DNA from: Pseudomonadota bacterium
GTDB taxonomy: Bacteria > Myxococcota > Myxococcia > Myxococcales > Myxococcaceae
Reading direction: 5' to 3'
Length of the DNA: 64,000 bases
Assembly (NCBI GenBank): GCA_023423535.1
Contig: JAFAFL010000007.1
Span: forward strand, 1-64,000
This document shows, one piece after another, positions 16,575 through 25,370 of this stretch (positions within the stretch are counted from its first letter, which is position 1; each line of letters starts with the position of its first letter). The notes below the pieces were generated by a model. It was given only the letters and a program-made list of their open reading frames with translations, ran no database searches and was not told the origin of the DNA. The position numbers and the translations under genes were made by a program.

Positions 16575-17045
16575 CTACGGAGCCACCGCGCCGGTGTGCT
16601 CCCTCACGTAGCTCTTCATTGGATCCGGATCGCGCCGCAGCTCACGCGCGGGCACGCCGGCGACGACCGCGCCGCGCGCCACGTCCTTCGTCACCACCGC
16701 GTTCGCGCCGATCACCGCGAAGTCTTCGATCGTGATCGCCCCGAGGATCTTCGCCCCCGCACCGATCCGCACGTAATCGCCGATCACCGGCACGCCCGGC
16801 TTCCCGCCTCGGCCGCCGATCGTCACGCCCTGCGAGATGAGGCAGTGCCGCCCGATCTTCGCCTCTTCGTGGATGACGATTCCGAGGCCGCCGTAGCCGA
16901 GCTCCGTGCCCTCGCCGATCTCCGCCCCCTCGGGCACGTACGCGTGCGCGAGCAGATGGATCGTCTTGCGCAGGAGCGCCGGAACCACGGGCACACCCAG
17001 AGCCTTCGCGCGCCGCGCGAGACGGTGCAGCTTCAACGCGTTCAT
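16575..17045 (-). CDS. serine acetyltransferase-like hexapeptide acyltransferase
   Basis: A 156-residue left-handed beta-helix enzyme. Helical N-terminus, then hexapeptide repeats from about residue 42 (EIGEGTELGYGGLGIVIHEEAKIGRHCLISQG), the catalytic-type His before the loop, TIGGRGGKPGVPVIGDYVRIGAGAKILG, and IGANAVVTKDVARGAVVAGVPARE, the CysE/NodL-type end. It lacks most of the CysE helical domain, so it more likely acetylates a sugar than serine. It sits between a glycosyltransferase and a flippase gene, supporting modification of a polysaccharide repeat. Confidence 0.8.
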   Translation of the reverse strand: MNALKLHRLARRAKALGVPVVPALLRKTIHLLAHAYVPEGAEIGEGTELGYGGLGIVIHEEAKIGRHCLISQGVTIGGRGGKPGVPVIGDYVRIGAGAKILGAITIEDFAVIGANAVVTKDVARGAVVAGVPARELRRDPDPMKSYVREHTGAVAP

Positions 17046-17096
17046 CTTCCCCCCTCGAACTTCAGACCCTGCAGCGCCGGGCGCACCCCAAGGTGA

Positions 17097-18608
17097 TCAC
17101 GCCGGCCTCCGGCGCAAAGAGGCGAGCACCGCAAAGGGCCGCACGCCCGCCGCGCGCAGGAACGCGAGGTAGCCCGCCGCGAAGAGCGCCCCGCCGATCG
17201 CCAGGGGCAGCACGCGCCAGATGAAGCCCGGAGGCACTGCCGCGCCCAACGCAGGCAGGGCAGCACGAAGCCCCGCCACCAGCAGCCCCGCGCCCACCGC
17301 CGCCACGAGAGGCCGCCCCAGCTCGCGCACCGGCAGCACCTGGGCGAAGCGCACGAACACGTTTCCTTCGGTGAAGCCCAGGGCCTTCGGCACCCGCGAC
17401 ATCAGGGTGAGCTTGCCCACCAGCTCGGCCAGCGCCCACGACACGATGCCGCCCATCATCCCGAAGCGCTTCACGCCCACCCACACCAGCGGCACGGTGA
17501 CGCTCGCCTTCACCAGGTAGGAGAAGAAGAGGTAGCGCGTCTCGTTGCGCGCGCGCAGCAGCCCGTCCACCGGGAAGCAGGCCAGCGCGATCGCCATCAC
17601 GCTCACGCGGAAGTACGGCACCGCGGGGAGGAACTTCTCTCCGAACATCGCGCCGATGAACTCGGGCGCGGCGACGAAGAGGAACGCCGCCATGGGCAGG
17701 AAGGCATAGGCCAGCTTCGACGAGGCCTCGCGGAAGGCGCCCACCGCTTCGCGCAGCCTCCCCTGCCGGTCGAGCTCGCCCACGCGGACCATGAGGACCT
17801 CGCTCGTCGGCGAATAGAGGAGATCCACCAGCGGGAGCTGGAAGCAGCCCACCGCGTAGATGGCGAAGAGCTCCGGCGGCACCGCGGCGCCCACCGCGTA
17901 CTGGTGCGCGTACTGCTGCGGGATGGAGAGCAACATCGCCGCGCCGAACGGGGCCGCGTAGAGGAGCTGCCGCAGGAAGAGGCCGCGCTGCAGGACCGGG
18001 CCCTGCGTCGTCGCCAGCCCCATCACCCACACCGCGACGAGGCGCACCGCGGCGAAGCCGGCCATCGCGATCATCGAGCCTTCGAGGCCGAAGCCGAGGA
18101 ACACCGGCACCATCATCGCCGCGGCCCGCAACGCGTCCGAGCCGAGGTACATCACCGCCGCCGCCTTCGTGCGGCCCTGGCAGGTGAGCATGATCTCCAG
18201 CGGCATCGAGCCGACGACGCAGGCCACGTAGATGGCGAGCGGCACCGAGTAGCGGAGGAGCTCCGGGTTGCCCAGCAACGCCGCGCCGTGGTGGCCGAAG
18301 CCGAGCAGCAGCCCCGCGCCCGCGAAGCCCATCAGCAGCAGCGCCGAGATCGTCTGCAGCACCCACGGCCGCGACTGCTCCGCGCGCGGGAGGAAGAAGT
18401 AGAGGCTCTGCGCCACCCCGAACGGCAGGATGTAATAGAGCGTCTGCGCGATGAGGAAGAGCTGCTTGTAGGTGCCGTACTCCTCCAGCGCCATCGCGCG
18501 CGCGAGCACCAGCGGAATGGCGAAGGTGATCCCCGCCCCCGCCATGCGCGCGAGCACCAGCGGGCCCGCCTTGCGCAGGAACGAGCCCTCCTCTTTTGCC
18601 TCCGCCAC
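17097..18608 (-). CDS. wzx: Wzx-type polysaccharide flippase
   Basis: About 503 residues with 12-14 membrane helices of the MATE/MOP polysaccharide transporter type, starting FLRKAGPLVLARMAGAGITFAIPLVLARAM, followed by LEEYGTYKQLFLI, the family's G-x-[YF]-x-x-x hallmark. It would move lipid-linked repeat units across the inner membrane for polymerisation. Start choice: GTG at 18608 has GGAGG just before it; a TTG at 18641 directly abuts the deacetylase stop and is the alternative. No wzy polymerase gene was recognised in the window. Confidence 0.85.
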   Translation of the reverse strand: MAEAKEEGSFLRKAGPLVLARMAGAGITFAIPLVLARAMALEEYGTYKQLFLIAQTLYYILPFGVAQSLYFFLPRAEQSRPWVLQTISALLLMGFAGAGLLLGFGHHGAALLGNPELLRYSVPLAIYVACVVGSMPLEIMLTCQGRTKAAAVMYLGSDALRAAAMMVPVFLGFGLEGSMIAMAGFAAVRLVAVWVMGLATTQGPVLQRGLFLRQLLYAAPFGAAMLLSIPQQYAHQYAVGAAVPPELFAIYAVGCFQLPLVDLLYSPTSEVLMVRVGELDRQGRLREAVGAFREASSKLAYAFLPMAAFLFVAAPEFIGAMFGEKFLPAVPYFRVSVMAIALACFPVDGLLRARNETRYLFFSYLVKASVTVPLVWVGVKRFGMMGGIVSWALAELVGKLTLMSRVPKALGFTEGNVFVRFAQVLPVRELGRPLVAAVGAGLLVAGLRAALPALGAAVPPGFIWRVLPLAIGGALFAAGYLAFLRAAGVRPFAVLASLRRRPA

Positions 18609-18641
18609 CTGTCCTCCCTCGCCCTGCCCCTGTGTGGCCAA

Positions 18642-19820
18642 TCAGTGATCTCCGTGCAGCCCGTGCTCCGGTTCGGTGAATGGCACCGGCACCGTGAGCG
18701 GCCCCCGCTGAGGCTTGCGGCCCACGACCACCGTGCCGCCGCCGAGCGTGGTGAAGACGTCGTCCATCTGGCAGCCGGTGAGGCACGACGAGTAGGTCCC
18801 GTCGAAGCCGAGGCTGAAGTTCTCCCACAGCACCTTGCGCTTGAGCGTGTAGGGATCGCCGCCCACGCGGTTGAGCAGGTCCTCCGTCGTCACCGCGCTC
18901 TTGAAGCCCGCGCGCACGAGCATCCGCACCAGCTCGTCCGAGTACCAGCCGTTGCAGTAGGCGAAGTGCTCGCAGGGCCGGCCCACGTTCTCCTCGATGA
19001 CGCGCTTGCTCTCGCGGATCTCCCACTCCGCGCGGTCCGGCGACTCGAGCGGCAGCACCGTGTGCGAGACCGTGTGCGCGCCGATGGTGATCCCCGCCTC
19101 CGCCATCTCGCGGGCCTCGGCCCAGGTCATCACCTCGCCGCCCTCGGGGATCGTCGAAGGGCCTCCGCCGAGCTGCTGCGCGAGCCCTTCGATGAGCCGC
19201 ACCGCGAGGCCCGCCGGCTGATCGGCGAGGAACGCATCCACCGCGGCCGCCGGCGTGAGCTGACCTGCGAGCAGCGGCTCCACCACGCTCGCGGCGCTCG
19301 GCGGAAGGAGGTCGTAGACCGGCCGGAAGCCGCGCTGCTGCACGAGCCCGAAGAGGTGGAAGAGCCGGTCGTGGTTGAAGCGCTTCTGCGTCCCCATGAA
19401 GCCCGACGGCACGTAGACCACCGCCGGCACGCCGAGCTCCTTCAGCACCGGGAAGCCGTGCTGGTACACGTCGCGGTAGCCGTCGTCGAACGTCACCACG
19501 CACACGTCACCATCGGTCCGGCGGCGTCCGGAGAGGACGTCCAGCGCGTCATCGATGGAGAGGAAGGTGTAGCCGGACGCGCGCAGGTCGAGCAGCTGCC
19601 GGCGCAACGTCTCCTTCGACACCACGAGGCCGGGGATCGTCGTCTGCAGCGCGCCGGTGTAGTCGTCCACCACGCGGTGGTAGCTGAGGATGAGGACCCT
19701 GCTGCCACCCGCGCGCAGCCGCCGCACGCCGGCAATGGCGCGCCGGACCCCGGTGTAGTGCAGCAGATTCGCCATCGCCGACTTCGCCGCCCGACGCAGC
19801 ACGAGCTTTCCCTTCGCCAT
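18642..19820 (-). CDS. polysaccharide deacetylase (NodB homology domain)
   Basis: A 392-residue enzyme of carbohydrate esterase 4 type. Seen: VLILSYHRV (44-50), VVTFDDGYRDVY with Asp112-Asp113 (base and metal ligand), and metal-binding GAHTVSH (His249, His253). The roughly 135 residues between these motifs are longer than in minimal NodB domains. The Cys-containing C-terminus is unassigned. It removes N- or O-acetyl groups from a polysaccharide. ATG 19820 is chosen for GGGGGACGGG just upstream. A sigma-54-type promoter lies 44-59 bases before the start. M. xanthus has a deacetylase gene in its second spore-coat gene block, which this resembles (recollection). Confidence 0.9.
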   Translation of the reverse strand: MAKGKLVLRRAAKSAMANLLHYTGVRRAIAGVRRLRAGGSRVLILSYHRVVDDYTGALQTTIPGLVVSKETLRRQLLDLRASGYTFLSIDDALDVLSGRRRTDGDVCVVTFDDGYRDVYQHGFPVLKELGVPAVVYVPSGFMGTQKRFNHDRLFHLFGLVQQRGFRPVYDLLPPSAASVVEPLLAGQLTPAAAVDAFLADQPAGLAVRLIEGLAQQLGGGPSTIPEGGEVMTWAEAREMAEAGITIGAHTVSHTVLPLESPDRAEWEIRESKRVIEENVGRPCEHFAYCNGWYSDELVRMLVRAGFKSAVTTEDLLNRVGGDPYTLKRKVLWENFSLGFDGTYSSCLTGCQMDDVFTTLGGGTVVVGRKPQRGPLTVPVPFTEPEHGLHGDH

Positions 19821-19863
19821 CCCGTCCCCCTGTCCCAATCGTCTTCGTCGAAGTCCCAGGCGT

Positions 19864-19879
19864 TGCATCGCAGGTGCCA
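19864..19879 (-). promoter_or_regulatory. sigma-54 promoter of the deacetylase-wzx operon
   Basis: On the minus strand the bases read TGGCAC-CTGCG-ATGCA: a perfect -24 TGGCAC and a one-mismatch -12, with exact GG-N10-GC spacing. The predicted start is near 19853, leaving a leader of about 33 bases that contains the ribosome site of the deacetylase gene. It needs an enhancer-binding protein; see the dyad at 19909-19928. Confidence 0.7.
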
Positions 19880-19908
19880 CACGACGCGCCCCGTCAAGCA
19901 CCCGCGCA

Positions 19909-19928
19909 GTGGGAAGCGGAGTTCCCAC
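19909..19928. promoter_or_regulatory. inverted repeat, candidate activator site
   Basis: GTGGGAA-N6-TTCCCAC, a perfect 7-bp inverted repeat centred about 65 bases upstream of the predicted sigma-54 start. A GGGAA/TTCCC repeat with one more spacer base occurs upstream of the exoA sigma-54 promoter (58180-58195). Confidence 0.5.
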
Positions 19929-19949
19929 CGTGCCCTTCGCGCTTCCGCC

Positions 19950-21944
19950 TCAGGCGAACAGCGCCGCTGCCGGTGACGAGCTGTCCCGCGCCACCACGCC
20001 CTCGCCCCTCCCCGCTTCGCACGCGCCCGCGTTTCGCAGAACGTTGCGCAAGGGCCGCTGGGGACGTGCGGCGTCCGGCGAGAAGAAGGCGCGGCGCCAC
20101 TCCTCGAAGACCCACAGCGCGTAGAGCTCTTCGGTGCGGTCGTTCTGGCCCTTGCGGTGCTCGTCGAGCAGGCGCTGCAGGAACCTCGCGCCGAGCAGCC
20201 CGCGCGCGGTGCCGTCCGAGGCGAGCAGCCGCTCCCGACAGGCCTCGTGCAGGGAGGTGCGCAGCCAGTTCCCCAGCGGCACCGGGAAGCCGCGCTTCGG
20301 GCGGTCGAGGATCGCCTGCGGGATGCGGCCACGCAGCGCCTTGCGCAGGAGCCACTTGCCCACGCTGCCGCGCAGCTTCATCCGAGGCGGCAGGCTCCAC
20401 GCGTGCTCGAGCATCACGTGATCGAGGAACGGCACCCGCAGCTCCACCGCGGTGGCCATGGTCATCTTGTCCGCCTTCGCGAGCAGGTCGTCCGGCAGCC
20501 ACACGCGGGTGTCGTTGTAGAGGAGGCGGTGAAGCGGCGGCGCGCCCTCGGTGTGACGCCAGAGCGGCTCGAAGCGCGCGGCGAGCTGCTCCAGCGCCTG
20601 CGGACCAAATGCCTCGCAGAGCAGCTCGTCGCGGAAGCCGCGGCCCACGCCGAAGTAGTGCCTCGACAGCGGCCGCCCGAGCAGCCCGAGGTACTTCCTC
20701 GCCCGCGCGTCCTTGAGGAAGCGAAGCCCGGTCGCCGACGCGGTCTCCGCCATCGGCCCCAGCAAAGCGCGCGCGCGATCCATGGCCAGCATGCGCGGAT
20801 AGGCGCCGTAGCCCGCGTAGAGCTCGTCCGCGCCCTCGCCGGAGAGGACGACGGTGACCTCTTCACGCGCACGCCGCGAGAGGAGCATCAGCGGGATGCA
20901 GGCGCCGTCCGCGTTCGGCTCGTCGAGGTGCCACACGAGGTTCGGCAATTCGTCGCGGAAGTCCACCGCCGAGACGCGGACCTCGCGGTGCTCGGAGCCC
21001 AGTGCACGTGCGGCCTGCCTCGCCCAGGAGAGCTCGCTCTCCTTCGCGCCGTCGTAGCCGACCGCGAAGCTCTTGAAGTGGCGGGTGCCCGCGGCCTTCA
21101 TCGCCCAGCCCACCGCGGTGGAGTCGATGCCGCCGGAGAGGAGCAGGCCCACCGGGACCTCGCCCATCAGGTGCATCCGCACCGTGTCGCGGAGCAGCTC
21201 GATCAGGCGGTCCGCTTCTTCGTTCGCATCCACCGCCGCCTCACCGCCGCGACGATCGGTGGAGGCAGTGACCGGCAGATCCCAGTAGCGGCGCTGCACG
21301 AGGCGCCCGCGCTCGAAGGTGATGAGGTGGCCCGGCTCGAGGCGCTCGATACCCGTGAACAGCGTGCGCGGTGCGGGCACGTAGCGCAGCGCCAGATAGG
21401 AGGAGAGCTCGGTCTCGTCGAAGCGGCGCGGAACGTCGCCGAACGCGAAGAGCGCCTTCACCTCCGAGGAGAAGAGGAGGTCCTCACCGACGCGCGTCCA
21501 GTAGAGCGGCTTGATGCCCACCCGATCCCGCGCGAGCAGGAGCCGCTGGCGAGCGCCATCCCAGATCGCGAACGCGAACATGCCGCGCAGGCGCTTCGGC
21601 AGCTCGTCGCCCCAGGCCTCGTAACCATGGAGGAGAACCTCGGTGTCGGACGAGGTGTGGAAGCGTGCGCCGCGCGCCCGAAGCTCCGCCCTCAGCTGCG
21701 CGTGGTTGTAGATCTCTCCGTTGAAGACGACCTGAAGACGCCCGTCGTCGGACGCCATGGGCTGCGCGCCGTGCGCCACGTCCACGATCGCCAGGCGCCG
21801 GTGGCCGAGCCCCACGTTGCCGCGGAGGTAGAGGCCCTCACCATCGGGGCCGCGGTGGACGAGCAGTCGTGTCGCCGCCGCCAACGCCGCCCCGTCCACC
21901 GCCGCTTCCGGCCGGGCGTTGACCCTGCCCACGATGCCGCACAT
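19950..21944 (-). CDS. asnB: asparagine synthase (glutamine-hydrolysing) family protein
   Basis: A 664-residue two-domain enzyme. The N-terminus MCGIVGRVN gives the catalytic Cys2 of class II glutamine amidotransferases, which fixes the start at 21944. HRGPDGEG and VFNGEIYNHAQLR follow. The C-terminal synthase domain has LLSGGIDSTAVGW (PP-loop, about 263-275) and VVLSGEGADELYAGY. Homologues in polysaccharide and secondary-metabolite loci amidate a carboxylate, for example of a uronic acid, and here amidation of the polysaccharide is as likely as asparagine synthesis (inference). Divergent from a glycosyltransferase gene across 118 bases. Confidence 0.85.
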   Translation of the reverse strand: MCGIVGRVNARPEAAVDGAALAAATRLLVHRGPDGEGLYLRGNVGLGHRRLAIVDVAHGAQPMASDDGRLQVVFNGEIYNHAQLRAELRARGARFHTSSDTEVLLHGYEAWGDELPKRLRGMFAFAIWDGARQRLLLARDRVGIKPLYWTRVGEDLLFSSEVKALFAFGDVPRRFDETELSSYLALRYVPAPRTLFTGIERLEPGHLITFERGRLVQRRYWDLPVTASTDRRGGEAAVDANEEADRLIELLRDTVRMHLMGEVPVGLLLSGGIDSTAVGWAMKAAGTRHFKSFAVGYDGAKESELSWARQAARALGSEHREVRVSAVDFRDELPNLVWHLDEPNADGACIPLMLLSRRAREEVTVVLSGEGADELYAGYGAYPRMLAMDRARALLGPMAETASATGLRFLKDARARKYLGLLGRPLSRHYFGVGRGFRDELLCEAFGPQALEQLAARFEPLWRHTEGAPPLHRLLYNDTRVWLPDDLLAKADKMTMATAVELRVPFLDHVMLEHAWSLPPRMKLRGSVGKWLLRKALRGRIPQAILDRPKRGFPVPLGNWLRTSLHEACRERLLASDGTARGLLGARFLQRLLDEHRKGQNDRTEELYALWVFEEWRRAFFSPDAARPQRPLRNVLRNAGACEAGRGEGVVARDSSSPAAALFA

Positions 21945-22062
21945 TCCAACCCCCGATGTCGAACCCGCGCCAAGGTAGGGACCGTGCAGCGGGCGCGGAA
22001 GCCTTGTCGCCGTCGAGCGCCGCCCTACCTTCCAGCGACGCGCAGGGGCGCAGGAGGGTGGG

Positions 22063-23220
22063 ATGGGGCGCGGGGCTTCAACTTCAACTTCAGATTCAGG
22101 AAGGACCGAGGAGAGGGTCCTGCTCATTGGCGACTATCCGCCGCCGATGGGAGGCATCGCCGTTCACGTGCAGCAGTTGCACCGGGCGCTCGTCGCGCGG
22201 GGCGTGACCTGCCGGGTGCTCAACATCGGCAAGGGGCGCGCGGAGGCCGAGGGCGTCATCCACGGTCACGGCTACGCGCGCTACACGCGTGAGCTCCTCC
22301 GTCACGCGAAGGACGGGTGGCTCCTCCACTTCCACACCAGCGGCAACAACCCGAAGGCCTGGACCGTGGCGATGTCCGTCGCGGTGGCGGGGCAGATGTT
22401 CGGCACGCCGTCGGTGATCACCGTGCACTCGGGGCTCGTGCCGCAGAAGTTCCCGGTCGATGCCGCGCTGCGCAGACGCGCGCAGGTGGCGCTCGTCGGC
22501 TACACGCACGTGGTCACGGTGTCGGATCCGGTGAAGGAGGCGTTGATCGACATCGGGCTGTCGCCGGACCGCGTCTCCATGTTCCCCGCGTTCTGCGCCA
22601 CGGAGGTGAAGCCCGGCGCGCCCACCGAGGCACTGCTTGCGGCCCGCGCGCGCAGACGTCCTCTCATCGCGGCCGCGCACCACCCTTCGCCGGTGTACGG
22701 GCGCAAGCTGGTGATGAAGGCGGCCGCGCAGCTCGCGCCGCACTTCCCGGATCTGGGGCTCGCGCTGTTTGGTCCGGGGACGGGCTCGCCGGAGTACCTC
22801 GCGGACGCTGAGAAGTATGGCGTGACGCACCTGCTCGAGGATCTCGGCGAGCTCGATCACCCGCGCGCGCTGGCGGTCATCAGCCGGGCGGACGTGTTCG
22901 TGCGGCCGACGACCGCGGACGGAGACAGCGTCTCGGTACGCGAGGCGCTGGCGCTGGCGGTGCCGTGCGTGGCGACCGACGTGGCGTACCGGCCTCCGGG
23001 CACGCTCGTCTGCAAGGGAGGCGATGCGAAGGATCTGGCGGAGAAGATCCGCACCGCGCTCACCGCCTCGCCCGCGCCGGTGCCGCAGCCGGACGCAGCG
23101 GAGTACATGCACGGGCTCTACGCGAAGCTCTGGTCGGCAAGGCGGGCGCCGAAGGTGAGGGGCAGCTCATCCCCTCGCCTGCCTGCAGGCTCCGCTGCGG
23201 CCGCGCAGATCGTGCCGTAG
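22063..23220 (+). CDS. GT4-family glycosyltransferase
   Basis: A 385-residue GT-B enzyme. After a short Ser/Thr-rich N-terminus: LLIGDYPPPMGGIAVHVQQLHRAL, the G-G-x-x acceptor loop. Later VITVHSGLVPQKF, THVVTVSDPVKEAL, LALFGPGTG, VISRADVFVRPTTADGDSVSVREALALAVPCVATDVA: the E-x7-E region of GT4. GGAGGGTGGG precedes the ATG. Transcribed away from asnB and likely part of the same polysaccharide block. The Ala/Ser-rich end (from about 365) is unassigned. Confidence 0.85.
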   Translation: MGRGASTSTSDSGRTEERVLLIGDYPPPMGGIAVHVQQLHRALVARGVTCRVLNIGKGRAEAEGVIHGHGYARYTRELLRHAKDGWLLHFHTSGNNPKAWTVAMSVAVAGQMFGTPSVITVHSGLVPQKFPVDAALRRRAQVALVGYTHVVTVSDPVKEALIDIGLSPDRVSMFPAFCATEVKPGAPTEALLAARARRRPLIAAAHHPSPVYGRKLVMKAAAQLAPHFPDLGLALFGPGTGSPEYLADAEKYGVTHLLEDLGELDHPRALAVISRADVFVRPTTADGDSVSVREALALAVPCVATDVAYRPPGTLVCKGGDAKDLAEKIRTALTASPAPVPQPDAAEYMHGLYAKLWSARRAPKVRGSSSPRLPAGSAAAAQIVP

Positions 23221-23328
23221 CCTCTGCCTGTCTCCTCTAGGGTGAGAGGCGCGACGAGGCTCCTCTGCCGCACAGCAGGGGAGCGTCCAGGCTCGGCGGA
23301 TCAGATGCCGCGATGAATATCGGACGCA

Positions 23329-23347
23329 CGGAGGTTTGGAGCCTCCG
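23329..23347 (+). promoter_or_regulatory. hairpin hiding the ribosome site of the DUF4091 gene
   Basis: CGGAGG (23329-23334) and CCTCCG (23342-23347) are perfect complements around a 7-base loop. The left arm is the Shine-Dalgarno sequence and the right arm includes the G of the GTG start. In RNA the pairing would block ribosome entry. Confidence 0.45.
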
Positions 23348-25260
23348 TGAGATACACGAATCGAAAAGGTCCGATCCTGTCCGCCGCGCTGCTCGCGGCG
23401 ATCACCTTCAGCACGGCCGCCATGGCCCAGGCGCAGGTCAGCGCCACCACCGCCACGCACAAGTTCAAGCCGGCCGATCCGGCTCCGCAGAACTCGCCGA
23501 TCGAGCTCGTCTCGGCGCGCAACGAGTTCGTCAGCTTCCAGGTCGTGGTGAAGGCCGGCGCGCAGCCGGTGCAGAACGTCACCGCGACGCTCACCGGGCT
23601 CGACCACGCCGGAGACGGGCCGCGCATCGAGGGACAGTACGTCTCGCTCTACCGCGAGGGCTTTCTCAACCTCACGAACAAGAGCTTCCAGGAGACGCAG
23701 CTCGGCCGCTATCCCGACGCGCTGATCCCCGACGTGGACGAGATCGCGCGCGAGAAGCGCAACGCCTTCCCCTTCAACGTTCCGGCGAACGAGCTGCGCA
23801 CCGTCTGGGTGGACGTGCTCGCGCCCCATGACGCCGCGCCGGGCACGTACACCGGCAACATCGAGATCACCGCCGACGGCACGAAGACGAGCCTGCCGAT
23901 CACGCTGAGCGTGCTCGACACGGTGATGCCCTCCACGTCGTCGCTTCCCACCGCCTTCCTCTTCCACCGCAACCTCGCCTGCCGCGTGCACACCGGCGAC
24001 AGCGAGTGCGGCGGCGAGGCGGGTTCGCTCGCGCTGCGCGACAAGTACCAGCGCATGGCGCTCGAGCACCGCGTCACGCTCTCCAACGTCTTCACCTTCC
24101 CCCAGGACGGCAACTGGACGCTCTTCGGTCAGCGCTACTCGCCCTGGATGGAGGGCACCGCCGACACGCGCCTGCCCGGCGCGAAGATGACCACCGCGCA
24201 GTTCCACGGCGCGCGCACGGCCGCGAACTTCGCCGCCTGGGATCAGTACTTCACGCAGCGCGGCTGGAGCGACCGCGCCTACGACTACACCGGTGACGAG
24301 CCGCCCTACGGCATCAGCTTCGCCGAGGCGAAGAGCCGCCTGCAGATGGTGAAGAGCGCCGCGCCGAACCTGCGCACCATGCTGACCACCACGGTCTCCA
24401 GCGCGGACGAGTACGGCCTCACGCAGAGCCTCGACATCCTCGCCCCGGTCATCAACCACGTGGACGGCACCGAGAACCCCTACGTGGGCAACCAGCGCGG
24501 CCGCTACGACAGCTTCCTCAACGACGGGCAGAACCGCTTCTGGAGCTACCAGAGCTGCATGAGCCACGGCTGCGCGTTCGGCAGCAACATGCCGGAGAAC
24601 AAGCCGGGCCAGGGCTGGCCGTCGTACATGGTCGATGCCTCGGCGGCGCGAAACCGCGCGATGCAGTGGGTGCTCTACTCGCTCGATGCGCAGGGCGAGC
24701 TCTACTACGAGACCGCGCTCGCGCTGGACACCGCGTGGAACGACATCTTCCGCTTCAACGGCAACGGTGACGGCACGCTCTTCTACCCGGGCACCCCGCA
24801 GCAGATCGGCGGCACCACCCACGTCCCCGTCTCCTCCATCCGCCTGAAGATGATCCGCCAGGGCATGCAGGACTACGAGTGGCTGAAGAAGGTTGCGGAC
24901 GCGGGCGACCCGGCCTTCGCGAAGCAGGTGGCGATGTCGCTTGCGCCCAGCGCGCACCAGGTCGGCGACGACGGCGCGGCGTACGATCAGGCGCGGCGCC
25001 GGCTCATCAGCCGCTGGCTCGATCTGCAGCCGCAGGGCTGGAAGCCGGTCGAGGGTTCCGCGGAGACGATCCCCGGCCTCGGTCCCGTCGAAGGGGGCGG
25101 CAGCGGGCTCGGCGGTGGGGGTGAACCCGGCGGTGACGAGACCTCCCGCGTGACCGGCAAGATGAGCTGCACGGCCGCAGGACCGGAGCTCATGGGGATG
25201 CTCGGGGTCGCCGGCATCGGCCTCACCTTCCTGCGGCGCCGCCGCAAGGCCCAGAAGTAG
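23347..25260 (+). CDS. DUF4091 surface protein with MYXO-CTERM-like tail
   Basis: A 637-residue exported protein: signal peptide (about 1-30, TAAMAQAQ), an N-terminal beta-sandwich domain with the ARNEFVSFQVVV motif, then a TIM-barrel-like region of the DUF4091 type (about 200-560) with YDYTGDEPPYG (candidate acidic catalytic residues) and MIRQGMQDYEWLK near its end. The tail is a Gly/Pro linker, SCTAAG, a hydrophobic helix and LRRRRK: the Cys-helix-Arg layout of myxosortase (MYXO-CTERM) substrates, implying lipid-type anchoring to the outer surface. DUF4091 proteins are glycoside hydrolase-like. GTG start, with the ribosome site inside a hairpin. Confidence 0.8.
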   Translation: MRYTNRKGPILSAALLAAITFSTAAMAQAQVSATTATHKFKPADPAPQNSPIELVSARNEFVSFQVVVKAGAQPVQNVTATLTGLDHAGDGPRIEGQYVSLYREGFLNLTNKSFQETQLGRYPDALIPDVDEIAREKRNAFPFNVPANELRTVWVDVLAPHDAAPGTYTGNIEITADGTKTSLPITLSVLDTVMPSTSSLPTAFLFHRNLACRVHTGDSECGGEAGSLALRDKYQRMALEHRVTLSNVFTFPQDGNWTLFGQRYSPWMEGTADTRLPGAKMTTAQFHGARTAANFAAWDQYFTQRGWSDRAYDYTGDEPPYGISFAEAKSRLQMVKSAAPNLRTMLTTTVSSADEYGLTQSLDILAPVINHVDGTENPYVGNQRGRYDSFLNDGQNRFWSYQSCMSHGCAFGSNMPENKPGQGWPSYMVDASAARNRAMQWVLYSLDAQGELYYETALALDTAWNDIFRFNGNGDGTLFYPGTPQQIGGTTHVPVSSIRLKMIRQGMQDYEWLKKVADAGDPAFAKQVAMSLAPSAHQVGDDGAAYDQARRRLISRWLDLQPQGWKPVEGSAETIPGLGPVEGGGSGLGGGGEPGGDETSRVTGKMSCTAAGPELMGMLGVAGIGLTFLRRRRKAQK

Positions 25261-25282
25261 CCGAACCCATTAGGGATTCTCG

Positions 25283-25317
25283 CTCGCCCCGCGTCACGAT
25301 TTGTGACGCGGGGCGAG
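25283..25317 (+). terminator. strong hairpin terminator
   Basis: A perfect 15-bp stem: CTCGCCCCGCGTCAC (25283-25297) and its complement (25303-25317) around a 5-base loop, 22 bases after the DUF4091 stop. No T-run follows. It separates this gene from the ccm operon. Confidence 0.75.
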
Positions 25318-25370
25318 GTGCGTTGTGCGATAGAGGAGCGCCGTTCGCTCCCCCCTGTTCCGCGCCGAGC

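Noticed and set aside
23261..23276. GG-N10-GC spacing upstream of the DUF4091 gene
   Set aside because: Neither the -24 nor the -12 block resembles TGGCAC or TTGCA, so it is chance spacing.
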